The position numbers and the translations under genes were made by a program. The notes under the pieces were generated by a model. The model saw only the letters and a list, made by a program, of their open reading frames with translations. It had not been told where the DNA came from and ran no database searches. Below, piece by piece: positions 34,024-42,728 of a DNA stretch of 50,901 nucleotides. The DNA is from Reyranella massiliensis 521. Its GTDB lineage: Bacteria; Pseudomonadota; Alphaproteobacteria; Reyranellales; Reyranellaceae. Each line of letters starts with the position of its first letter. Within the stretch, counting starts at the first letter, position 1. The stretch lies in the NCBI GenBank assembly GCA_945862125.1, contig CAMAYC010000023.1, positions 1 to 50,901 of the forward strand, written 5' to 3'.

Positions 34024-34521
34024 ATGATCAAGGGTCTGCACCACAATGCCTATCGCTGCCGCGACTCCGAGGAGACGCGCCGCTTCTACGAAGATTTCCT
34101 GGGCTTGCCGCTCGTCCACACGCTGAAGATCGACCAGACCAAGACCGGACGCGCGACCGGCGTGCTGCATACTTTCTTCCAGCTCGACGACGGCTCGTGC
34201 CTGGCCTTCTTCGAGGCCCCCGACATGCCGTTCGATTTCAAGCCGCAGCACGACTTCGACCTGCACATCGCGTTGGAGGTCGAGCCCGACGCCATCGACA
34301 AGATGATGGCCAAGGGCAAAGCCGAAGGCCGTGAGGTGCGCGGGGTTTCCGACCATCACTTCATCCGGTCGATCTATTTCCGCGATCCGAACGGCTATGT
34401 GATCGAATTGACCGCCAAGGTGCCCGGCCGCGAGAGCGACCTCGACCCCAAGAAGAATCGCGCCCGCGAGATGCTCGACAAGTGGCAGAGCACCAAGCCG
34501 GCGGCGGTGCGTGCAGCCTAA
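34024..34521 (+). CDS. VOC family (glyoxalase/bleomycin-resistance fold) protein
   Basis: 165 residues, one VOC pair of modules. LHHNAYRCRDSEETRRFYEDFLGLPLV carries the first metal His; DLHIALEV and the final YVIELTA Glu supply others. May be an extradiol-dioxygenase-like or epimerase-like metal enzyme; methylmalonyl-CoA epimerase is also in this superfamily, but nothing specific ties it here. AAGGAGAG is 6 bases before ATG 34024. Its stop overlaps that of the convergent hydrolase gene by 4 bases. Confidence 0.82.
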   Translation: MIKGLHHNAYRCRDSEETRRFYEDFLGLPLVHTLKIDQTKTGRATGVLHTFFQLDDGSCLAFFEAPDMPFDFKPQHDFDLHIALEVEPDAIDKMMAKGKAEGREVRGVSDHHFIRSIYFRDPNGYVIELTAKVPGRESDLDPKKNRAREMLDKWQSTKPAAVRAA

Positions 34522-35258
34522 CCCAGGCGACGCCGGTAGAGCGCGATCAGCCGCTCCCAGTGCCGTTCGGCGGCGGGCTTGTCGTAGCACCAGCGCTGCG
34601 GGAAGGCGAAACCGTGATGCACACCGGGATGCACCTCGAGCTCCCCCGCCACGCCTGACTTGTCGAACAGCGCCTTGAGTTCCTTCACCATCTCCGGCGG
34701 CGCCAGCTCGTCGTGCTCGGCACAGGAGATGTAGAGCTCGCCCTTGGCCTTGCCGAGCGTGAGATGCGGGCTCTCCACCGCGTCGCTCACCAGCCAGGTG
34801 CCGTAGAAGGAGGCCGCGGCCAGGACCCGATCCGGATAGCGCGCCGCTGCCGCCAACGCATAGGGACCGCTCATGCAGTAGCCATGGGCGCCCACCGGAC
34901 CCTTTTTCGCCGCCGCCTGCTTGTCGGCAAAGGCAATCATGGCGGCAACGTCATCCATCACCGGCGGAATGGTCATCTTGGTTCGCACCGCGCGCATCCG
35001 CTGATGTTCTTCGCTGCCGTGCTTGAGAACGTCAGGACCGTATTTCGTATCGCGGCCTGCGCGATAGTAGAGATTGGGAAGCATGACGTAGTAGCCCGAC
35101 GTCGCCAGGCGACGCGCCATGTCGTGCAGCTCCTCGCGAATGCCCGGCGCATCCATCAGCAGCAGCACCGGCGGATAGGGACCGCCGCGCTCGGGATGAC
35201 AGATGAACGTCTCCATCGCGCCGTCCTTTGTCGCGAGGTCGAGAGTCTGTTCGAGCAT
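34518..35258 (-). CDS. Dienelactone hydrolase family protein
   Basis: 246 residues of the alpha/beta-hydrolase DLH group. Nucleophile motif GYCMSG (normally GYCLGG), acid in CAEHDELAPPE and His in HPGVHHGFAFPQRW are all visible, so a Cys-Asp-His triad is intact. Cytosolic, substrate an ester or lactone. AGGAGG is 10 bases before ATG 35258; the upstream ATG 35285 in frame is less likely. Convergent with the VOC gene. Confidence 0.88.
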   Translation of the reverse strand: MLEQTLDLATKDGAMETFICHPERGGPYPPVLLLMDAPGIREELHDMARRLATSGYYVMLPNLYYRAGRDTKYGPDVLKHGSEEHQRMRAVRTKMTIPPVMDDVAAMIAFADKQAAAKKGPVGAHGYCMSGPYALAAAARYPDRVLAAASFYGTWLVSDAVESPHLTLGKAKGELYISCAEHDELAPPEMVKELKALFDKSGVAGELEVHPGVHHGFAFPQRWCYDKPAAERHWERLIALYRRRLG

Positions 35259-35297
35259 TTCGACGAATCCTCCTATTTGCAGCATGCCAGCACCTTG

Positions 35298-35325
35298 CTA
35301 GGCTTCACACAACAAGAAAGCCTAG
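35298..35325 (+). promoter_or_regulatory. Inverted repeat in the leader of the LivJ-type gene
   Basis: CTAGGCTT (35298-35305) and AAGCCTAG (35318-35325) form a perfect 8-bp stem with a 12-base loop. The 3' arm's last base begins the GGGAG ribosome-binding site (35325-35329), so folding could reduce translation, or the site may be an operator. Confidence 0.45.
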
Positions 35326-35336
35326 GGAGCGAAATC

Positions 35337-36554
35337 ATGAAGCGTCTTATGTTCTGCAGCGCGGCGCTCGCCGTCGCGGCATGGTCGGCATCTGCACCGG
35401 CCCAGCAAATGACCGATGGTACGGTGAAGATTGGCGTCCTCACCGACATGTCGAGTCTCTACTCCGACATCAATGGCCCTGGCGCCGTCCTCGCGGTGCA
35501 GATGGCAATCGAGGATTTCGGCGGCACCATCGGCGGCAAGAAAATCGAGATGGTACAGGCCGACGTCCAGAACAAGGCCGATGTGGCCGCCACGATCGCC
35601 GGCCGCTGGTTCGACACCGAGCAGGTCGACGTCATCCTGGGCGCCGGTGCTTCGTCCTCTTCGATCGCCACCTCGCGCGTGGCCGCCGACAAGAAGAAAA
35701 TCTATATCGCGCCCGATCCGGCGTCGTCGGACATCACGGGCAAGCTCTGCAACGCCTACACCGTTCACTGGGTCTACGACACGTTTGCACTGGCCAATGG
35801 CACCGGTTCGGCGGTCGTCAAGGCCGGTGGCGACAGCTGGTTCTTCCTCACCGCCGACTATGCCTTCGGCTATGCCCTGCAGCGCGACGTGGCTGCTGTC
35901 GTAACCAAGTCCGGCGGCAAGGTCGTGGGCGAGGTCAAGCATCCGATCAATACGAACGACTTCTCGTCGTTCCTGCTGCAGGCCCAGGCATCCAAGGCCA
36001 AGGTCATCGGGCTCGCCAATGCCGGCGGCGATACCATCAACTCGATCAAGCAGGCTGCCGAGTTCGGCATCGTCAAGGGTGGCCAGAAGCTCGCCGGCCT
36101 GCTCGTGTTCGTGTCCGACGTGCACTCCCTTGGACTGGAGCGCGCACAGGGGCTGAACCTCACGGAAGCCTTCTACTGGGACCTCAACGACAAGACGCGC
36201 GCCTTCTCCAAGCGCTTCGCGGCCAAGCACAACGGCAAGATGCCGACCAGCGTGCAGGCCGGCTTCTATTCCGGCGCCTTGCAGTATCTGAACGCCGTGA
36301 AGGCTGCCAACACCGACAACAGCGACGCGGTGATGGCCAAGCTCAAGGAGATCAAGTGGGACGACCCGGTCTTCGGCCAGAGCTACATCCGTGCCGACGG
36401 CCGCAAGATGCACGACATGTACCTGTTCGAGGTCAAGAAGCCGTCGGAGTCCAAGGGTCCGTGGGATTACTACAAGGTGATCTCCAAGATGTCCGCCGAA
36501 GAAGCTTTCCGTCCGATGGACCAGGGTGAGTGCCCGCTGATCAAGAAGAACTAG
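35337..36554 (+). CDS. Periplasmic amino-acid-type ABC binding protein (LivJ family), lone
   Basis: 405 residues. Signal peptide MKRLMFCSAALAVAAWSASA then PAQQ. The mature protein is a Peripla_BP_6 domain: VKIGVLTDMSSLYSDINGPG, QADVQNKADVAATIAGRWFD, VILGAGASSSSIATSRVAAD. These proteins bind branched amino acids, amides or aromatic acids. No LivHMGF genes accompany it here, so its membrane partners are elsewhere. ATG 35337 follows GGGAG. Followed 12 bases on by the BNR-propeller gene, likely in the same mRNA. Confidence 0.9.
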   Translation: MKRLMFCSAALAVAAWSASAPAQQMTDGTVKIGVLTDMSSLYSDINGPGAVLAVQMAIEDFGGTIGGKKIEMVQADVQNKADVAATIAGRWFDTEQVDVILGAGASSSSIATSRVAADKKKIYIAPDPASSDITGKLCNAYTVHWVYDTFALANGTGSAVVKAGGDSWFFLTADYAFGYALQRDVAAVVTKSGGKVVGEVKHPINTNDFSSFLLQAQASKAKVIGLANAGGDTINSIKQAAEFGIVKGGQKLAGLLVFVSDVHSLGLERAQGLNLTEAFYWDLNDKTRAFSKRFAAKHNGKMPTSVQAGFYSGALQYLNAVKAANTDNSDAVMAKLKEIKWDDPVFGQSYIRADGRKMHDMYLFEVKKPSESKGPWDYYKVISKMSAEEAFRPMDQGECPLIKKN

Positions 36555-36566
36555 GGGGATCCCGTC

Positions 36567-37619
36567 ATGGCCGATCAATCCAACATTTATGTGGGCGTTG
36601 CCGGCTATTTCGGAAAACCAGACCATCCCGGCCGCGTCGGCGTCTTCCGGCGCGGCACGAGAAACGGCGACTGGCAGCACGTGCTGGGCGCCGTCCAGAC
36701 ATTCACCGTCTTCGTCCATCCCGATGATCCGGGCACGGTGTTCGCCGGCACCAACGACGGCGTGTGGCGCAGCACCGATGCCGGCGCTACGTTCCGTCGC
36801 ACCCACTTCCCCGATGCCAAGAAGGAAGTCTGGTCCTTCCTGGTCGATTCGCGCGATCGCAGGCGCATCTTTGCCGGCGCCTCGCCGATCGACGTCTACC
36901 GCAGTGACGATGGCGGCGAGAGCTGGCACAAGCTGCCCAATCCAGGCATGGCCACCCACTGCAAGGGTCCCTTTGCGTCGCGGGTGATGCGGCTGGCCCA
37001 GCATCCGAAGCGGCCCGATGAGATCTACGCGGCGCTCGAGATCAACGGCGTGATGCGCAGCACCGACCTGGGCGAGACCTGGTCCGACTGCAGCGCCGGC
37101 CTGATCAAGCTCGCCGAACAGCCCCATCTCCAGAGCAAGATCGTGAGCGACACCACAGCCGAGGGCATGCTCGACAGTCATGCCGTCACCATTAATCCTG
37201 CCGATCCCGATGCCGTAATCGCGGCGATGCGCATGGGACTGTTCCGCAGCGCCGACCAGGGTCGCACCTGGCAGGATATGCAGGTCGGCCGCTTTTCGCC
37301 CACCACCTACGGACGCGACGTCAAGGTCTCGCCCATCGAACCCAATACGCTCTACTCGGCACTGAGCGTTGCCGCCTCCAGTCACGATGGTGGGCTCTAC
37401 CGCAGCGAAGATGGTGGGCAGAGCTGGAAGCGCTTCGACAAGGTCCAGGTCCACGGCACCATCATGTCGATCGGCTTGCATCCGCGTGACGCTGCACAGG
37501 TCTATATGGGCGCACGCTACGACGGCGAGGTTTTCGGCACGCAGGATGCCGGCCAGAGCTGGCAGGCGATGCCGCTGCCTGGCGAAGTCCAGCACATCTA
37601 CTCGGTTACCTGCGGCTAG
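36567..37619 (+). CDS. BNR-repeat (sialidase/Vps10-like) beta-propeller protein
   Basis: 350 residues with at least four Asp-box repeats, S-x-D-x-G-x-x-[WF]: RSTDAGATF, RSDDGGESW, RSTDLGETW, RSADQGRTW, RSEDGGQSW and GTQDAGQSW. They mark a propeller as in glycosidase/Vps10/Ycf48-like proteins. No signal peptide or catalytic sialidase residues are seen, so it is probably cytosolic and non-enzymatic. Function unknown. It begins 12 bases after the binding-protein gene and ends just before a strong terminator. Confidence 0.83.
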   Translation: MADQSNIYVGVAGYFGKPDHPGRVGVFRRGTRNGDWQHVLGAVQTFTVFVHPDDPGTVFAGTNDGVWRSTDAGATFRRTHFPDAKKEVWSFLVDSRDRRRIFAGASPIDVYRSDDGGESWHKLPNPGMATHCKGPFASRVMRLAQHPKRPDEIYAALEINGVMRSTDLGETWSDCSAGLIKLAEQPHLQSKIVSDTTAEGMLDSHAVTINPADPDAVIAAMRMGLFRSADQGRTWQDMQVGRFSPTTYGRDVKVSPIEPNTLYSALSVAASSHDGGLYRSEDGGQSWKRFDKVQVHGTIMSIGLHPRDAAQVYMGARYDGEVFGTQDAGQSWQAMPLPGEVQHIYSVTCG

Positions 37620-37642
37620 GAATACGAAGGCAACGCCACCAC

Positions 37643-37670
37643 AAAAAAGGCGGCCCGGAGGCCGCCTTTT
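37643..37670. terminator. Strong bidirectional intrinsic terminator
   Basis: A-run (37643-37648), GGCGGCC (37649-37655), loop CGGA, GGCCGCC (37660-37666), T-run (37667-37670). The A and T tracts extend the stem, so it works for both the BNR gene (plus) and the convergent OmpA-type gene (minus). Confidence 0.88.
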
Positions 37671-37720
37671 CTGTGATCCGGTGGTCGGCGCCGTAGCCGA
37701 CCACCGATCATATCCGTTCG

Positions 37721-38347
37721 TTACATGCGCTTCGGCAGCGGGACCTTGGAGTCGGTCAGCGCCTTCTCGAGGACCGGGATACCAGCGGCCGTATTGCCAG
37801 CATCGCACTGGGCAATGGCTTCCGGAACCGGACCCTGAGCCGGCGAGGCCGTGCTCGTCTTGCGCCAAGAAGCGGCGAGCGCCTTGCAGTACGCCATGTC
37901 GTTCGTGTTCGGGGCCGGAACCATGACCACGATCTCGACGCGGCGGTTCTGCGGCTCGCGAACGCCGTCCGCGGTCTTCACGAGCAGGCCGGCTTCACCG
38001 ACGCCAGTCGTGGTAATGGCAGTAGCCGGAACGCCTTCCTTGACGAGGGCATCCTTGACCGTGTTCGCACGACGCAGCGACAGCGCCATGTTGTATTCCG
38101 GCGAACCAGAGGTGTCGGTGTGGCCGGTCGACGTGATGCGGGCGGCGCCGCGGGTCTTATAGGCAGTAGCCGCCTGCTTGATCGTATTCATCGCCTGGGA
38201 CGACAGGTTCGAACGGTCCCAATCGAAGAACACCATGAACGTCGGCGGTGCAGGCGGCGGCGGCGGCGCGGCTGCCGGCGGCGGCGGCTCGTCGCAAGCG
38301 CCCAACAGCAGTGCTGCCGCGATAACGGCGAACAGTGACTTCAACAT
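37721..38347 (-). CDS. OmpA family lipoprotein with Cys-bearing C-terminal extension
   Basis: 208 residues. Lipoprotein signal MLKSLFAVIAAALLLGAC, a Pro-rich linker (DEPPPPAAAPPPPPAPP), then an OmpA C-terminal domain: VFFDWDRSNLS, STGHTDTSGSPEYNMALSLR, GEAGLLVKT and REPQNRRVEIVV, which binds peptidoglycan. About 60 residues follow it, with two Cys in YCKAL and AQCDAG, that are not part of the usual domain. ATG 38347 has GGGGGG 9 bases ahead; ATG 38356 abuts that site. It tethers outer membrane to cell wall, by family. Confidence 0.88.
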   Translation of the reverse strand: MLKSLFAVIAAALLLGACDEPPPPAAAPPPPPAPPTFMVFFDWDRSNLSSQAMNTIKQAATAYKTRGAARITSTGHTDTSGSPEYNMALSLRRANTVKDALVKEGVPATAITTTGVGEAGLLVKTADGVREPQNRRVEIVVMVPAPNTNDMAYCKALAASWRKTSTASPAQGPVPEAIAQCDAGNTAAGIPVLEKALTDSKVPLPKRM

Positions 38348-38406
38348 GGATATCATCCCCCCATAAAAAAACGAGTAGCAGGGACCATGATGGAACACTC
38401 CGCACG

Positions 38407-38425
38407 AAACGTAAAGTACACGTTT
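38407..38425. repeat. Short inverted repeat between tRNA-Glu and the OmpA gene
   Basis: AAACGT (38407-38412) and ACGTTT (38420-38425) with a 7-base centre, 32 bases beyond the tRNA 3' end. Could be a weak tRNA terminator or an operator for the OmpA gene. The remaining 38348-38455 gap shows nothing else I can name. Confidence 0.3.
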
Positions 38426-38455
38426 TGAAGCGCCCGCATGGCCCGCTCGTTCGAC

Positions 38456-38531
38456 TGGCGTCCCCAGCGGGATTCGAACCCGCGTCGCCGCCGTGAAAGG
38501 GCGGTGTCCTAGGCCTCTAGACGATGGGGAC
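38456..38531 (-). tRNA. tRNA-Glu (UUC), CCA encoded
   Basis: The minus strand gives a full 76-base cloverleaf: acceptor GTCCCCA pairing TGGGGAC, D-arm CTAGAGGCCTAG, anticodon stem CCGCC/GGCGG around CTTTCAC (anticodon TTC), T-arm GCGGGTTCGAATCCCGC, discriminator G and encoded CCA (38456-38458). Lies 44 bases after recJ in the same direction. Confidence 0.97.
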
Positions 38532-38550
38532 GAAGCCGAAAGAGCGGCTG

Positions 38551-38579
38551 CATGTAGCGGCTGGAGGCCCCGAAATCAA
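38551..38579 (-). promoter_or_regulatory. Candidate promoter for tRNA-Glu
   Basis: TTGATT (38574-38579), 17 bases, TACATG (38551-38556) on the minus strand, overlapping the recJ stop codon. A start of transcription would fall about 13 bases before the tRNA. Alternatively the tRNA is processed from the recJ transcript. Confidence 0.4.
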
Positions 38580-40387
38580 GCAAGCACCGAACCTGCGGCG
38601 GCCGCGGCATCGTCGATCTGCAGACGAACAGATTCACGGCCTCCGAAACGATCGATCCGGAGTGCCCCGGCGACGTGTAGGATCGGCCGGGCGGGGTCCA
38701 GAAGGGCCGGACCCAGCGCCGACTGGTTGGCCCGGAAGGCGATTGCATCGACCCTGCCACGCTCGGCCCCCACCAAGGTGCAGCGCACATGCCCCTCACC
38801 CACCGTCTGGGCATAGCTGACGCGAACGCTCTTGAGAACGAATCGCGGCAGCGCATTGCCCGCGCCGAACGGGCCGACGCGCTCGATCATCTCCACCAAC
38901 TCCTGGGTAGCTGCCGCGGGCGCCAGGGCGGCATCGATCCCGAGCTCGCGCACAGGTGGTGCCGCGCCGAGCTGCGGGGCGATGCGTTCGTCGAGGAAAC
39001 GGGCGAGGCCGGGCAGCGCTTCGCGCGTAACCGTTAGACCTGCCGCCATGGCGTGGCCGCCGCCGTTCACCAACAGCCCGGCCTGGCGAGCGGCAATCAC
39101 CGCCGCACCGAGGTCGACACCGCGTACCGAGCGGCCCGAGCCCTTCCCGAGGTCGCCGTCGAGGCCGATGACGAAGGCTGGCCGGCCATACCGTTCGACC
39201 AGGCGGCTGGCCACAATGCCGATCACCCCTACGTGCCAGCCGTCGCTCTCGATGACGAGCGCCGCCGGCAGCCCTTTGCGGTCGGGACCATAAAGCCCCT
39301 CGACCCGCGAGATCGCCTGATCGAGCACGTCGCGTTCAATGGCTCGGCGCTCAGCGTTGAATTCGTCCAACCTGAGCGCCAGGGCGCCGACTTCGTGCGG
39401 ATCGTCGCTCGACAACAGCCGCGCGCCGAGGTCGGCTTGTCCGACACGGCCACCGGCATTGACCCTGGGCCCCAGCAGAAATCCGAGGTGATAGGCTCCG
39501 GGCACCTCCTTCAGGCGGGCCACGTCGGCCAGGGCTGCAAGTCCGACATTGCGGCGCTCGGCCATCACCTTCAGGCCCTGCCGCACCAGGGCGCGATTGA
39601 CCCCGGTGAGCGGCACGACATCGCACACCGTACCCAGCGCCACGAGGTCGAGCCATTGGCGCAGGTCGGGCTCGGGCCGCGACGCGCCGTACCAGTTGGC
39701 CTCGCGCAACGCGCGGTTGACGCCAACCGCCAGCAGGAAGGCCACTCCCACGGCCGCCATCTGCTTGTGGGGGCTGGCATCGTCGATCCGGTTGGGATCG
39801 ACCACGGCAATCGCATCGGGCAGCGTGATCTCGGCCATGTGATGGTCGATGACGATGGTGTCGAGCCCTACCCGCCGGGCTTCCGCCAGCGGCTCGAAGG
39901 CGGTCACCCCGCAATCGACGGTGACCACGACGGCCGCCCCGTCGGCCTTCAACTTCACGAGGGCCGGCGCGTTGGGGCCATAGCCCTCCTTGCGGCGGTC
40001 CGGAATATAGACGCCGATATTGCCGCCGATGCTGCGAAAGAATCGCAGTAGCAACGCAGAGGAAGTGGCCCCGTCGACGTCGTAGTCGCCGAACACGACG
40101 ATGCGTTCGCCACCCTGCACTGCTCGCACAAGCCGCGCGATGGCCACATCCATGTCCTTGAGATGGAGCGGGTCGGGCAGGAAACGACGCAGCGTCGGAT
40201 CGAGAAACTCCGTCACCGAATCGAGGTCGACATCGCGGGCCGCCAGCAATCGCGCGACCGCATCCGGCAGGCCGTGGCGCTGGGCGATGGCCAGCGCCGT
40301 ACGCTCGTCGGCCAGGCGCGCCGCCCAGCGCCGACCGGTCAGCGACCGCTCGACACCGAGAAACGCCGCGCGCTCGCCGCGTTCCAC
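38576..40387 (-). CDS. recJ: Single-stranded-DNA-specific exonuclease RecJ
   Basis: 603 residues. 5'-3' exonuclease used in recombination and repair. DHH-family metal motifs: VVFGDYDVDGATSS (D101, D103, D105), TVDCGVT (D158), VIDHHM (181-183), AVVDPN; the DHHA1 part shows GGGHAMAAGLTV. Length is normal. Start is GTG 40387, 7 bases after the glpX stop; no upstream ATG is available. Last protein gene of the aminotransferase-hom-glpX-recJ group. Confidence 0.95.
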   Translation of the reverse strand: MERGERAAFLGVERSLTGRRWAARLADERTALAIAQRHGLPDAVARLLAARDVDLDSVTEFLDPTLRRFLPDPLHLKDMDVAIARLVRAVQGGERIVVFGDYDVDGATSSALLLRFFRSIGGNIGVYIPDRRKEGYGPNAPALVKLKADGAAVVVTVDCGVTAFEPLAEARRVGLDTIVIDHHMAEITLPDAIAVVDPNRIDDASPHKQMAAVGVAFLLAVGVNRALREANWYGASRPEPDLRQWLDLVALGTVCDVVPLTGVNRALVRQGLKVMAERRNVGLAALADVARLKEVPGAYHLGFLLGPRVNAGGRVGQADLGARLLSSDDPHEVGALALRLDEFNAERRAIERDVLDQAISRVEGLYGPDRKGLPAALVIESDGWHVGVIGIVASRLVERYGRPAFVIGLDGDLGKGSGRSVRGVDLGAAVIAARQAGLLVNGGGHAMAAGLTVTREALPGLARFLDERIAPQLGAAPPVRELGIDAALAPAAATQELVEMIERVGPFGAGNALPRFVLKSVRVSYAQTVGEGHVRCTLVGAERGRVDAIAFRANQSALGPALLDPARPILHVAGALRIDRFGGRESVRLQIDDAAAAAGSVLA

Positions 40388-40394
40388 GCCGCCC

Positions 40395-41378
40395 CTAGGC
40401 CCAGCTCGGCAGGCCGGTCTTGATCGAGAAATTATGGTGGGCCGAGATCCAGCGCACGGTGCCGGTCTTCGAGCGCATGACGATGGAGTGCGTCTCTGCG
40501 CCGTTGTGGAAGCGGCGCACGCCCTTCAGCATCGATCCCGACGTGACGCCGGTCGCCGAGAACATCACGTCGCCCTTGGCCATCTCGGTCATGGAATACT
40601 TGCGGTTGAGGTCGGTGATGCCCCACTTGCGGGCACGCGCCTTCTCGTCGTCGTTGCGGAACAGCAGCCGGCCCTGGATCTGGCCACCGATCGCACGCAG
40701 CGCCGCAGCCGCCAGCACGCCTTCCGGCGCGCCACCCGAGCCCATGTAGATGTCGATGCCGGAATCGCCGGTCGAGGTCGCGATCACGCCCGACACGTCG
40801 CCATCGCCGATCAGCATGATGCGGGCGCCCGCTTCGCGGACCTTTGTGATCAATTCCGAATGGCGCGGCCGGTCGAGGATGCAGACCACGAGATCGGAGA
40901 CGTCGACCTTCTTGGCCTTGGCGAGGTCGGCAAGGTTCTGCTTCGCCGTCTTGTCGAGGTCGACGATGCCGTCGGGCAGGCCGCCACCAACGGCGATCTT
41001 GTCCATGTAGACGTCGGGCGCATTCAGGAACCCGCCATGCTCGGCCATTGCCATGACGGCGAGCCCATTGGGCAGGCCCTTGGCGGTGATGGTGGTGCCC
41101 TCGAGCGGATCGAGCGCTATGTCGATCTTGGGCCCGCCGGCTCCGACCTTCTCGCCGATATAGAGCATCGGCGCCTCGTCGCGCTCGCCTTCGCCGATCA
41201 CGACAGTTCCTTCGATCGACAGCGTGTTCAGCGCGCTGCGCATGGCATCGACGGCGGCCTGGTCGGCGGCCTTCTCGTCGCCGCGTCCCATCAGCTTGGA
41301 TGCCGCCAGAGCCGCGGCTTCGGTCACCCTCACCGCTTCCATCGCCAGATTGCGGTCCATCTTGCCTGTGTCGGCCAT
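40395..41378 (-). CDS. glpX: Class II fructose-1,6-bisphosphatase
   Basis: 327 residues. Removes the 1-phosphate from fructose-1,6-bisphosphate in gluconeogenesis. Metal motifs: VVIGEGERDEAPMLYIGE and DIALDPLEGTTITAKG; also YMGSGGAPEGVLAAAAL and TARWISAHH-like VRWISAHHNF. ATG 41378 is preceded by GGAGGAAG; a GTG one codon earlier is possible. Spaced 32 bases after hom and 7 before recJ. Confidence 0.95.
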   Translation of the reverse strand: MADTGKMDRNLAMEAVRVTEAAALAASKLMGRGDEKAADQAAVDAMRSALNTLSIEGTVVIGEGERDEAPMLYIGEKVGAGGPKIDIALDPLEGTTITAKGLPNGLAVMAMAEHGGFLNAPDVYMDKIAVGGGLPDGIVDLDKTAKQNLADLAKAKKVDVSDLVVCILDRPRHSELITKVREAGARIMLIGDGDVSGVIATSTGDSGIDIYMGSGGAPEGVLAAAALRAIGGQIQGRLLFRNDDEKARARKWGITDLNRKYSMTEMAKGDVMFSATGVTSGSMLKGVRRFHNGAETHSIVMRSKTGTVRWISAHHNFSIKTGLPSWA

Positions 41379-41410
41379 CACTTCCTCCGTCCGGCGTCTA
41401 ATGCGCCTTC

Positions 41411-42703
41411 CTAGAATGCTTCAATCCTGATCACGCAGGGCTCCTGAGCCACTGCCTTCAACTTGTCGATACGCGCCAGTGCGCGCCGCATCGCCGCTTC
41501 TTCCGTCTCGTGCGTCGTCAGCACCACCGGCACTTCGCCCGACTGCGAGCGTCCGCGCTGAAGCATCGATTCCAGCGAGATATGCTCCTTGGCGAGCGCC
41601 CCTGACACCGCCGAGATCACGCCGGGCCGGTCCTGCACCATCAGGCGCATGTAGTAAGCGCCGACATGGCGGTCCATCGGCGAGGCCTTCTTGTCGGCGA
41701 GCCGGGCGGCCGGCACGACGAACGCCGGCATATGGCGGCCGCGTGCGACATCGACCAGGTCGGCCACAACCGCCGAGGCGGTCGGCCCCTGCCCCGCGCC
41801 GCGGCCCTGGAACATCGTGGTACCGACGAAATCGCCTTCGACCACCACGGCGTTGAAGACACCTTCGATATGGGCGATCGGCGTGGCCAGCGGCACCATG
41901 CACGGATGGACACGTTGCTCGATGCCGTGCCTGGTCTCGCGAGCGAGGCCCAGCAGCTTGATCCGATAACCGAGTTCCTCGGCGAACTGGATGTCCATCG
42001 AGGTCACGCGGCGGATGCCCTCGATATGAATGCCGGCGAAGTTGACCCGCGCACCGAAGGCGGCGCCGGTCAGCACGGCGAGCTTGTGCGCGGCGTCGAT
42101 GCCATCGACGTCGAAACTCGGGTCGGCCTCGGCGTAGCCCGCGGCCTGCGCTTCGGCCAGCACGACATCGAAGTCGCGGCCGGTCTCACGCATCGTCGTC
42201 AGGATGTAATTACAGGTGCCGTTCAGGATACCGTAGAGCCGGCCGACCTTGTTGCCGACCAAGCCCTCGCGCAGCGCCTTGATGATGGGAATGCCGCCCG
42301 CGACCGCCGCCTCGAAGGCAAGAATGCGATCCTTCTTCTCGGCCAGGGCCGCGATCTCCGCGCCATGCAACGCGAGCAACGCCTTGTTGGCGGTGACGAC
42401 GTGCTTGCCCGCGCCCAGCGCCTTCTGCACCAGTTGACGCGCCGTGCCGCGGCTGCCGCCGATCAATTCGACGACGACATCGATGTCGGGGGCCGCCGCC
42501 AGCGCCAGCGGATCCTTCTCCCAGCGCACGCCGGAAAGGTCGATGTCACGCTTCTTGGTACGCGAGCGGGCACTGACCGCGACCAGCTTCAGCGGACGCC
42601 CGCCGCGCAACGCCAACAGCCGGCCGTGCTCGGCCAGCAGCTTGACGACGCCAGCACCGACCGTGCCGAGACCGGCGATACCGATTCTGAGGGGTGATTT
42701 CAT
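41411..42703 (-). CDS. hom: Homoserine dehydrogenase
   Basis: 430 residues. Reduces aspartate semialdehyde to homoserine for threonine/methionine synthesis. NAD(P) motif GIAGLGTVGAGVV at the start, catalytic region GTCNYILTTM and ADPSFDVDGIDAAHKLAVL, and a C-terminal ACT domain (YYMRLMVQDRPGVISAVSGAL) for feedback by threonine. Length is that of the ACT-containing type. 25 bases after the aminotransferase gene. Confidence 0.96.
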   Translation of the reverse strand: MKSPLRIGIAGLGTVGAGVVKLLAEHGRLLALRGGRPLKLVAVSARSRTKKRDIDLSGVRWEKDPLALAAAPDIDVVVELIGGSRGTARQLVQKALGAGKHVVTANKALLALHGAEIAALAEKKDRILAFEAAVAGGIPIIKALREGLVGNKVGRLYGILNGTCNYILTTMRETGRDFDVVLAEAQAAGYAEADPSFDVDGIDAAHKLAVLTGAAFGARVNFAGIHIEGIRRVTSMDIQFAEELGYRIKLLGLARETRHGIEQRVHPCMVPLATPIAHIEGVFNAVVVEGDFVGTTMFQGRGAGQGPTASAVVADLVDVARGRHMPAFVVPAARLADKKASPMDRHVGAYYMRLMVQDRPGVISAVSGALAKEHISLESMLQRGRSQSGEVPVVLTTHETEEAAMRRALARIDKLKAVAQEPCVIRIEAF

Positions 42704-42728
42704 GGACGCCTGATACGACAGGATGATG

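Noticed and set aside
35322..37868. Open frame of 848 codons antisense to the LivJ-type and propeller genes
   Set aside because: The plus-strand genes have clear families and ribosome sites. Long antisense frames are expected in DNA of this GC content, and the antisense protein has no recognisable motif.
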